Made by a program: the position numbers and the translations under genes
Shown: one piece after another, positions 55,106 to 64,000 of the stretch
Numbering within the stretch: position 1 is the stretch's first letter
Layout: every line of letters begins with the position of its first letter
The notes under the pieces: model-generated
Databases searched by the model: none
What the model saw: only the letters and a program-made list of their open reading frames with translations
What the model was told of the DNA's origin: nothing
NCBI RefSeq assembly: GCF_905475465.1
Contig: NC_062250.1
Span: 4,238,501-4,302,500 of the forward strand
DNA from: Pieris napi
Lineage: Eukaryota > Arthropoda > Insecta > Lepidoptera > Pieridae
Reading direction: 5' to 3'
Length of the DNA: 64,000 nt

Positions 55106-55221
55106 GATGGGGAGTTGACATGCATAAGAGTACAAATTGTACCTAAATGATTAAATGACTTATTATTATTATTATTATTATAAAAAATAAATGAGAAAAA
55201 TATTTATTTTATAAACAGATA

Positions 55222-55410
55222 GCTCCCAAGGTTGCCTGTCTTTTAAGAATTGGTACGCTCTTTTCTTGAAGGTCCCTAGGTCGACATCCGATGATAAACT
55301 CACTATAATACCTACCAGGTACTATACGAACAACTACAGAGAGTCCCTACATCTCTAAGCAATTCGAAGGAATCAAGGTCATTGTCGATTCGAATCGCTT
55401 TTCGTAGAAT
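55222..55410 (-). pseudogene. Relic of a Jockey/CR1-type LINE C-terminus
   Basis: The minus strand reads ..LRDVGTLCS.. and, after deletions and stops, DLGTFKKRAYQFLKDRQ, matching LRRDVGSLC and DLGSFKKRAYQFLKGRQ of the element at 41642-43006. An internal stretch is deleted. Confidence 0.7.
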
Positions 55411-56496
55411 ACGGTGGACATTTCAACGATATTGTTTTAAAACGACATCAATAAACTATACGAGTATACCATTCCTTCGTAAAGACAAACTATGACATTA
55501 ATATTTTTAGTATAGTGTTTTTTAAAACATTAAAATCATAGCGATCTAATGATCAGGCTAAGATACACTAGTTTAGAATAAATATTTACGTAATGAAATA
55601 TAGTGTGGTAAAATCCATGATAACTGGAAAATAGAATTTCCCCGTAAAACATCAACATTAATTGTCAAGCTGCGTTCAGAAAGTTAAAATTGAGAATTAT
55701 AGTTTCAAATCTCTAACCAATAAAGATATTGATTAAAATTATAATTAATGTATTATAAAATACGTTTTTAGTCGAATTACAATTCCAATATAAATATTAA
55801 AATAAAAATTATTTCTGCATATTATTAATTATAGTGCATGGTTTCACAAATAAAATCAAAGGCAAATCCTTAATTATATTAATTAAATCTATATAAATGA
55901 ATCGCAAAATCTCTAAACAAAAACTCGAAGACGGCTTAACCAATTGGTGTATTTTTTATTTATTTATTCCATGAACTCTGAGGAAGGTTTTTATGGGGAG
56001 AAAAATTGGAAAAAACATGTTAAAAATAGAAAAAAATTAGTTTTAATTAGTACACAAGTTTTTATTCCGGAAGAAACGAACAGTCTCTATGGGGTAGCAT
56101 AGCAAAATGTTCCAAAAACGTAGCTACTAAAAAGATAGGCTATGTAATAAAATCATATTAAGGCGAAAGTTTTCAGCTAGGTAAATATAAAATAGAGAAG
56201 ATGACATGTGATTAAAAGTCTAAATCACATCAGAATTAACTATAATAATCAATAAGAAGCATGTAAGTCTTCATTTATATCAATAATATTCTCAGGTTAT
56301 TATGAAATAACCTTTATAATTTATAAGCCTCATACGTAGTGTTCTGTAATTTGTTTTCTAAATGATTGCTCATAATGTAATCACTTTAGTAAACATCGAA
56401 TGGAAATGAAAAAATTTAGATGATATTATCGTATTCAGTTATCTCGGGCTACTAAGATTTTAAAGTTTGATAATTTGAACAGAATATTTAAAAACA
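55411..56496. other. Intergenic, no gene seen
   Basis: AT-rich sequence. A block at about 55890-56100 (ATATAAATGAATCGC, ACTCGAAGACGGCTTAACC) looks like another non-autonomous transposon leader but cannot be classified. Confidence 0.35.
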
Positions 56497-56596
56497 TTAA
56501 AGCAAACTCTCCAATTTAATACTGTTCTTTTCGGTTTTCTTTTTGGATTTTCCATTCATAATTATACGATAAACTATTGATATAAAGTAACTTTTA

Positions 56597-56930
56597 TTCA
56601 TTGAACATATGTGATGTCTTTAATCCCATGGAGGATATGACAGGCTTTGGTATGGGATGCTTCTTGTGTGACACAAAAGCTGGCGCAGCCGCAGAGCAGG
56701 CGAATAATAATTTTCCGCTCAAGAGTCTCTAACTTTGATTTTGTTCCCTTTGGAGTAGACTCTTGGACCGAGGGGTTCAAGTGCACAGGTGCTATTAAAG
56801 ATTAAAGTTGGCACCTGGTAGATAGTACCGGTGACCCCAGAGCTGGTGCTTGTCTCGCTCAACGTAGCAATACAGCGAGTAAATGCTGCGAGCATTAAAG
56901 GTACACTGCCACAGGGACCAAACATAAATT
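56597..56930 (-). repeat. LINE 3' end including last codons, minus strand
   Basis: Its right part is the reverse complement of the repeat at 46794-46960 (GTACCGGTGACCCCAGAGCT, CAGCGAGTAAATGCTG, TTAAAGGTACACTGCC). The left part on the minus strand reads IIIRLLCGCASFCVTQEASH, then HILHGIKDITYVQ and a stop, which looks like the end of a LINE-type reading frame. Confidence 0.6.
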
Positions 56931-57293
56931 TGTTTGATTTCTATTTATTATCTTTAATTATTATTACTATGTATATTCTTACATTGTAAATACTGTATTT
57001 GTGTGTTAGAATTGTGGCATACAACTTGACGAGTATTACAGTTAAGAATGTGTTTCATCAATATTTAACACATCAAATTATGTGTCAAGATGTATTTATT
57101 TAATATCACTCGTAATCTTAGTGTGGCAGTGTATGTAAATGATTTTAGTTTGCGCTAATAACTGCCTTGACGATTCATATTATCTTAGTTCAACAAACGA
57201 GGTAGACATTTGACGAAAAGTCTGGAGACGAAACGACGTTATAAACAACCGAGTGTTTAATAGTGTAGGTTTTATAACGATAACAATGAGGCC

Positions 57294-60200
57294 ATGGCTT
57301 GCAAGGAAAAGGAAATTAAAAAACCGTGTGTGCTCTTGTTTTTGGTAAGTACGTAACCCTTTTTGAAGTTATACTTCTTTTGTCGCGTTAGGGAAAATAG
57401 ATGAGAGTAAATTTTTACGGTGTTTACAAAACCGACACCATCAAGTTAGCATAGTCAACATTTAAAATAAAAAATGTCAATTTCTTTAATTATGTAGAAA
57501 TATATTTTTTTGAAAGAAAAAATAAACTTTATTTCACTAGATTGCGTTATAATATATAACTTTCAATGTATTAAATACCTTTTTTCTATTGTTAGTGTCG
57601 TTTTTTCTACAAACGTAGAATAAGGCGAAAGATCAAACTTTAAAAAATATTTTTATCTTGTTACGCCAAAGAAGTATAACTTCTAACACGTACATACACA
57701 TATTATTTTTACTATGAACATGAATTTATTCCAAATCGTTTCAATTTTCAGGCAATGGTTATTAGCCAAGTGACGTTTATCAGTGCCATCGATTCTGATT
57801 GCAAAGGAAAAGCTTTCTATTGCCTCAATTCAACTCACTTCATGATATGCCTGGATTTAGGCGACGGTGTTTCAACAACTGTAGAAGATTTTATAATTCC
57901 GTGCCCACCACCGACAATATGTATAGAAACCAACGATTTTGAATGCGAATATCACACAACGACCACTCTAAAACCAATTCTGCAGAGTGAAGTACCTGTA
58001 ACTGAATTAAATGCACAAACACGGGATGACAGTGATTATACGACGTTTTTACCCTTTTGGTACAATAAAGAGGATTCTGTAAGGTCCGAAAAATATTACG
58101 ATATATTAGATGATCAGTTGACAACAAGAGAAACATCACCTGAAACATCGACGCATCAAGAATCCACAACTGAAACACAAATAAATGATGAAATGAATAT
58201 AGAGAGAACGACATTTACACAAGTGGAGAAGAGTACTCTACCTCCGACTTTTTATACTATAACAGAAGATGTTACTATATCTAGTCAACAGGTAAATGTA
58301 GTAGTAAACAATAAAGTATCAGACGGATATGATAATCATTTTGATACTGTGAGAACAACTACTCTTTCAGAAAGTACTACACAAACTACAACGCGCTATG
58401 ATGAAACTCAACCTACTTCTGGCTATATCGATGAACATATTTCCAGCAATAATATCATAAGCACTAAAGAAGAACCTCCAATACTAAATTTTTATACATA
58501 TCAAGAAGAAACCACTACATATGCACCTCTAAATTTAGATTTTTGGCCAGATGGAATAACTCAAACCACAAATTTTGCATCAGATAAGCTGACGACAACA
58601 GTGCAAGAGACAAAAAATGAGGAAATTAAAGGAACAACTAACAGAGAAATAAGTTACTCGTTGACTACAGAGATAGAGAAATATTTGAATACTTATTCAG
58701 ATTATGTAGATACATTTAGTCCAATAACTTCATTTCAGGAGGCAGGGAAGATGCCCAACGAAGTAACTAACACTAAAAGGAATTATGAAATAACTACAGA
58801 GTTGCATAATTACATAAATAACAATAAATTTGACACAACGACCCCATCAGTAACACTTCAACAGGAAAATAGGATAGTTAAAGATGTATTCACGACTAAT
58901 ATAACTGATGCTTCAAATACAGAGGACTATGTATATAATAATTCAATACCGAAAATTCCAGAAGAAGATACTACAGTGAATTATGGGAAAACCGAAGACA
59001 CTGCAATTAATCATAGTAATACTATCGATGCCAATATAAATTACATAAATAACAATAAATTTGACACAACGACCCCATCAGTAACACTTCAACAGGAAAA
59101 TAAGATAGTTAAAGATGTATTCACGACTAATATAACTGATGCTTCAAATACAGAGGACTATGTATATAATAATTCAATACCGAAAATTCCAGAAGAAGAT
59201 ACTACAGTGAATTATGGGAAAACCGAAGACACTGCAATTAATCATAGTAATACTATCGATGCCAATATAAATTACATAAATAACAATAAATTTGACACAA
59301 CGACCCCATCAGTAACACTTCAACAGGAAAATAGGATAGTTAAATATGTATTCACGACTAATATAACTGATGCTTCAAATACAGAGGACTATGTATATTA
59401 TAATTCAATACCGAAAATTCCAGAAGAAGATACTACAATGAATTATGGGAAAACCGAAGACACTGCAATTAATCATAGTAATACTATCGATGCCAATTTA
59501 AATTACATAAATAACAATAAATTTGACACAACGACCCCATCAGTAACACTTCAACAGGAAAATAGGATAGTTAAAGATGTATTCACGACTAATATAACTG
59601 ATGCTTCAAATACAGAGGACTATGTATATAATAATTCAATACCGAAAATTCCAGAAGAAGATACTACAATGATTTATGGGAAAACCGAAGACACTGCAAT
59701 TAATCATAGTAATACTATCGATGCCAATATAAATTACATAAATAACAATAAATTTGACACAACGACCCCATCAGTAACACTTCAACAGGAAAATAGGATA
59801 GTTAAAGATGTATTCACGACTAATATAACTGATGCTTCAAATACAGAGGACTATGTATATAATAATTCAATACCGAAAATTCCAGAAGAAGATACTACAG
59901 TGAATTATGGGAAAACCGAAGACACTGCAATTAATCATAGTAGTACTATCGATGGCAATATAAATTATCCAACGACTACAGATATACATGAATATATAAA
60001 TAATATAGTTAGTACAACAAAAGAAAATATAATTAATGATGAATATGAGGCAAAATACTTTCCAAAGTCTACGACTATAATAGACGAGAGTTCTTTTATA
60101 GGCATTAAATATATGACACGACCATATGTATCGCAAATATTTAATAACGATGTTAATCAAATAACATATAAGGAAGAAGAAAATACGCATTCAAGTAGCT

Positions 60201-62530
60201 TTTCACCAAATGCAAATATCAATGTTATATTAAAAAATAGTCAGGATATTACTACCAGTACTGATGTATCGTATGGAAATTTAATGGTGAACGAAATGTC
60301 ATCTCAAACCGATAAAAATTTCTCGGAGATAAAACAAACAACTTCAAAAGTTCCAGTTACAGGTTATATAATGCAAGATAATACAAGTCCCTATAATCCT
60401 AAAGGAACGATTCAAAACGACGAGAAATCTCTAGTCAGCATTGAAAATATAACTGTATTGAATGACATTGTGTCATCTTCGACAAAGGATGATTTAAAAG
60501 AGATAAATTTAGAATCAACCGATCCATTAGATTATCAAATTTCCACAGATAGTTCACTCTTATCGCCAATCGAAACTCCGTCCATTATTAAAGATAATTT
60601 AATCGTTCCTATATTCTCAGCCCTAGATAATGTAACTGAAATCAAAATAAATGATACCATTATTTCTGGAAAGTATAACAACCATAATATGAAACAGAGC
60701 AACTATAAAAACCAAGACAAAACAAATCCGAACTTTTATACTACTTTCACACAATCAAATGCTCCTACTAGTTCTTCACCGGGTTATGCCTACGACACAA
60801 CCTTGCCTGATTTAGTGAATCCAAAAACAACATCTTCAGAATTAATAAGTGATATGAAAACTATGGACACTTATATAAAAGAAACTGCAATCAGTGAACA
60901 AAGAAACACAGACGTTTATACTTTCAGTATCGAAGATCGTACTAAAAGAACGGAATTAACGACTTCACCCTGGCTAAAGAATACTGAAAGTAATAACAAC
61001 CAATACGAAATTACAAAGGAGATGAATGTGATATATCATGACAAAATCCCTGATGCTGCCTCTACAACGCCATCAATATTTGATCTAAATAACTTAGAAA
61101 CAGTGACAATAGACGATAAGAACAATTTAGAGAAAACTGTAACAAAACCTTCAACTGAATTGAAATCAACACTATCTATATCACAAGATGGGTCGAGTGC
61201 AAACAATTTATTTACATTTACTAATGACATGTTTACTACTTCATATGTGAACGCTACTGAAAGTTATGCACTTAGTAATTTTCAAGATAACGGAATCACA
61301 GAGAGTGCAAATTATATACAAGAATCAAAACCAACAAATAAGACAAAGTATGAAGATAAACACTCCTCTTTTGTTGGAAATACTTACCCAACGGTTAATA
61401 AATTGCCAGATAATATTCCAGACATAACAACTGAAACAATTCATAAGTTATCAACGAGGGTGCCGTCAGTTCCAATAATTGCGATAATTAATGGCAGTAA
61501 GAAAGTTGCTAGATACTCTGAAGATTCAAAGATTGAAGGTGCAGGTGATGCGATTAAATTACCTGCTATGGAAGTTAATAATACTAACGCTACAAGAAAC
61601 AAAACAGTAGTTGTAAGTAACAGTGCGAAAACGCTAAATTCATCGCTTCTGAATAGTAAAGTACCTGTAATATCAAATGCGTCAAATATAAATAACGCTG
61701 CGGAAATGAAATCACCATCTATTGCATTGGCTCATAACATATCTTTAGATAGACATGAAACTATAGGAAATAAGCAAAGCGTTTATCCAAATATACAAGA
61801 AAAAAAAGAAACCGTCTCAGTACAGATTAATCAGCCTTGCAACAAAACTATACCTGATACGACAAATCGAAGTAACAAAACATCACCTACCATTACTTCA
61901 GAACAATTAAATTTAACTTGTTTGAATCGATACAGCGGTAAATATCCAGATCAAAACAACTGCCAAACTTTCTACATGTGTATTGGAACAATGAGTCCTA
62001 TAGTGGGTCATTGCCCTCAAAATTCCGTATTCAGTGACATCCTAAACCAGTGCACTCGAAATTTATCCCATTGTGTAAGAAACAACGAGTTTCAATGTGT
62101 TTCTCCAGGAAGGTTCAGTGATCTTTGGAGTAGAGACACTTATTATATTTGTGTAAGACACAAAAGCAAGTTTGTAAGGTTTAGGCTAAGGTGCCAAAAA
62201 GGATACATTTTAAATAGAACGTCCATAACATGTGTTGAGGATCCTGTTATTGAAAAGCAGTCATTTACATTGGAATCATATTCAACATCAAGCAGTAGTA
62301 GTAGCTCGGATTCTAAATCAGGCCAAATTGAAAGCAATACAGATGTTGAATTTAAATGCAAAAAAGAGGGGGTTTTTCCTGATCCTAACCATTGTAGGAA
62401 ATACTACGTTTGTAAAAAGATATCGAAATCGAAAATTCGACTTAAGAAGAAAAACTGCGATTCGGATGAGGTTTTTAATAAAAAGAAGAAAAAATGTGTC
62501 GATGAAGATAGCTATGAATGTGAAACATAA
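57294..62530 (+). CDS. Secreted mucin-like chitin-binding protein (peritrophin type)
   Basis: Two exons, 57294-57344 and 57752-62530 (TAA), about 1609 residues. The signal peptide is split by the intron: MACKEKEIKKPCVLLFL, then AMVISQVTFISA. Next comes one CBM14-type chitin-binding domain (C..FYC..FMIC..CPPPTIC..FEC), a region of about 1300 residues rich in Thr, Ser, Asn and Glu, and at the C-terminus three more CBM14 domains: LTCLNRYSGKYPDQNNC.., FQCVSPGRFSDLW.. and FKCKKEGVFPDPNHC.., each with six Cys. The middle contains five 77-residue repeats (58811-59965). This is the layout of peritrophic-matrix or cuticle-associated insect mucins that cross-link chitin. Many N-glycosylation sequons are present. 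A second ATG at 57286 is in another frame. It is convergent with the gene at 62751. Confidence 0.88.
57365..57683. mobile_element. MITE in the single intron of the mucin-like gene
   Basis: Terminal inverted repeats: GAAGTTATACTTCTTTTGTC.. at 57365 and ..GTTACGCCAAAGAAGTATAA(CTTC) ending at 57683. The outer 13 bases are themselves nearly palindromic. It has no coding and fills most of the 407-bp intron. A partial relative lies at 10883. Target duplication is not evident, so superfamily is unassigned. Confidence 0.7.
58811..59965 (+). repeat. Five in-frame 231-bp repeats (77 residues each)
   Basis: Units start at 58811, 59042, 59273, 59504 and 59735, each beginning YINNNKFDTTTPSVTLQQEN and ending near TAINHSNTIDANIN. 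Units differ by only a few substitutions (for example N to K in unit 2; D to Y and N to Y in unit 3). Each unit normally has three N-glycosylation sequons (NIT, NNS, NHS); unit 3 loses NNS. Confidence 0.97.
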
Positions 62531-62750
62531 GTGTACACAAATCTTTTATTTATTGTAATTTACTATTTAACGTTGGGTAAAATATAATTCGTTATAATTG
62601 TTAAATGTGTATGATTTTTATTTCAATGTCTAGAAGTATGAGCTCATATCTAAAGTGAAGAATGTTTGCGATTTAATAACATAACATTAAAGAGGTTACA
62701 AGGTACAATTCAGTCTTATAAATAAAAGCACTTTCACATAGAAATTAATC
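62531..62750. terminator. Convergent 3' ends of two chitin-binding genes
   Basis: 220 bp between two stop codons facing each other. The plus-strand AATAAA is at 62721-62726. Minus-strand AATAAA (plus TTTATT) lies at 62617-62622, 62549-62554 and 62545-62550. If these are used, the two 3' UTRs overlap. Confidence 0.55.
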
Positions 62751-63777
62751 TTAGTTATTATTTCTTGGCCTTCTAAAAGCAGAGCCCGCACCTTGCAAAA
62801 ATTGGTCCTCATCGTCCCTTTCCAGTGCGAGGCAGAAACTATTAGAAAATACAGTGCATCGAATTTTGTTTTCTCCTCGAGGTGGTCTTTGGGGACAAAA
62901 GTACGTAACACGTGATGGACTGTCTTCACTTGTCACTGCGAATTTATAATTCTCACATTCAATAGGCTTATGAAGCTGGTCGTATGCATTAATAGGTTTA
63001 CGGTTTCCAACTGGCTCCGAGTAGAATTTATTTTGTGTAGTACTATTTGTAAGAGGACATTTATATTTCTCTGGTGACGTGCATGCTCGTGTGAATCCGT
63101 TAAATATTGTTTGTCCAGAACATTGGAATTTTAGGCCTTGGAATCTATTTTTATTGGGAATGCACATGATATACCCTTTGCAGCCTGGAACGCTGGTGTC
63201 AGCAAGGCGTTCGTTACGATAGCACCGGATGTTTCTGGTTATAACTGGATCTATGTAGTTAAAAGTGCTTTCACAGACGTCTGTTGACTCTTCGTTGCAT
63301 ACGGTGTTAGATGGACAGCGAAAGCTGGGACCTAAAACATTGCCTTCTTCACAAATACGCACTCTAGTAATCCCGTCGCAAACAAATCCATAAGGACCAC
63401 ATTCGAGTCTACTGGATATGTAGTTACGTCCTCTGCACTGAATAGCCGGAAAAACCTGAAGATAAACAATTGTATATTATGTATACCTTTCCATTTTACA
63501 AGGTAAAGATACTTTTAATTACTTTGCAGATGAGAACTATTCCTCATTGATTTTCCAATACATCAATTAGCTATTTGAAATCCGGGAATTCTTAAGTTCA
63601 TTATGCTTAATAAGTGCGTTAAGCACGATCCAAAAATTTTAATTAACTTGATCGTATGAAGTCACCACATGATTTTACAGCCAGTGTCAACGGAACAGAG
63701 GAAAAGTTTGTATATTAAAGTTAAAAACTTGAAAGACTTACCGTAATCACAAATATTCCAAAGAGTAACTTTTCCAT
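62751..63777 (-). CDS. Small secreted chitin-binding (peritrophin-type) protein
   Basis: Two exons on minus: 63777-63742 (MEKLLFGIFVIT, donor GTAAGT) and 63455-62751, joined in phase 0, about 246 residues. The signal peptide is MEKLLFGIFVITVFPAIQC. Two Cys-rich units follow: CRGRNYISSRLECGPYGFVC..FRCPSNTVC..VC and CYRNERLADTSVPGCKGYIM(C)..FQCSGQTIFNGFTRAC..YKC. The second fits CBM14 well, the first is more divergent. A third Cys-containing part (IECENYKF.., YFCPQRPPRG, ..CTVFSNSFC) lacks full spacing. The tail is polar (FRRPRNNN). Frame use before residue 32 is supported by the continuous open frame up to the acceptor at 63456. It probably belongs to the same extracellular chitin matrix as its convergent neighbour. 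Confidence 0.82.
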
Positions 63778-64000
63778 TTTTACATAAATTAGTTGTAACT
63801 TGGTGACATCCAAATGAATACTAACGCGTAACGGAGAAAACTTTCAAATACGATTTTCGCATCCAATTATCATATTTAACACTTCTTGAAGAAATGAGAT
63901 CGTGTCACTGGTTCATTGTATTGTGATAAATATACTGGCCGAGTTTAAGTTCCGATTCTAATAGAACTAACCAGATTTAAACCTATATTACGCTTTTTAC
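63778..64000. other. 5' region of the small peritrophin-type gene
   Basis: Upstream of the minus-strand start codon; no coding sequence or clear TATA box was found. It should contain the 5' UTR and promoter of that gene. Confidence 0.35.

Larger units (their letters stand above)
51129..55181 (+). mobile_element. CR1-group LINE, both ORFs open
   Basis: It carries ORF1 (51129-52238) and ORF2 (open from 52226 to 55105), then a short 3' UTR and an (ATT)n microsatellite tail at about 55157-55181 instead of poly-A. An esterase-like ORF1, endonuclease plus reverse transcriptase and a microsatellite tail point to the CR1/L2/Rex1 group. The exact clade is not certain. AT-rich codon use is quite unlike the R1-clade element at 34701. 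The 5' end is not defined. Confidence 0.82.

Noticed and set aside
59867..60190. 107-codon minus-strand frame rich in hydrophobic residues
   Set aside because: Antisense shadow of the mucin-like gene; Asn/Thr-rich coding yields Ile/Val-rich antisense frames.
1..64000. CRISPR arrays, operons, phage or bacterial mobile systems
   Set aside because: All genes have spliceosomal introns and animal families, and repeats are eukaryotic transposons. No spacer-repeat arrays were found.

Overview
This is an AT-rich, intron-containing animal sequence, almost certainly from a moth or butterfly (Lepidoptera). The evidence is insect gene families with normal GT-AG introns (cyclin A, a Wengen-type TNF receptor, TMEM41B/Stasimon, an MCT-like transporter, two chitin-binding peritrophin-type proteins) together with a dense load of transposable elements typical of Lepidoptera: tRNA-derived SINEs, R1-clade, CR1-group and Jockey/CR1-type LINEs, Helitron-type ends, PIF/Harbinger elements and MITEs. 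The species cannot be named from the sequence. No prokaryotic features, CRISPR arrays, rRNA genes or convincing stand-alone tRNA genes were seen.

Layout. 374-3389 (+): the last four exons of cyclin A, with the upstream part outside the window. 4693-6809: a decayed Harbinger element with TTA target duplication. 7758-23923 (-): a three-exon TNF-receptor gene (wengen-like) whose 12.2 kb last intron holds many small repeats, including a Helitron inserted into one unit of a tandem duplication. 23927-27962: intergenic DNA with a long hairpin, LINE relics and a perfect 44-bp palindrome. 27963-30182 (+): a five-exon TMEM41B/stasimon gene. 31462-49756 (+): a five-exon, 12-TM transporter of the MCT/SLC16-like MFS type. 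Its 14.2 kb first intron contains a complete, intact R1-clade LINE (34701-41239, both ORFs open, long poly-A, 13-bp target duplication inside a SINE), a 5'-truncated Jockey/CR1-type LINE, and a second, nearly identical Harbinger copy. 51129-55181 (+): a CR1-group LINE with both ORFs open; ORF2 has no AUG and lies in the -1 frame behind a classical slippery heptamer. 57294-62530 (+) and 62751-63777 (-): convergent genes for two secreted chitin-binding proteins. The first is a mucin-like protein of about 1609 residues with five nearly identical 77-residue repeats.

How the genes relate. The host genes are unrelated in function apart from the two convergent chitin-binding genes, which probably form a local peritrophin-type cluster and may have overlapping 3' ends. 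The rest of the window is shaped mainly by transposition. I see no new multi-gene system. The observations most worth following are the putative frameshift-coupled LINE, the R1-clade insertion immediately behind the A-box-like region of a tRNA-derived SINE, and the recently amplified repeat array in the mucin-like gene.
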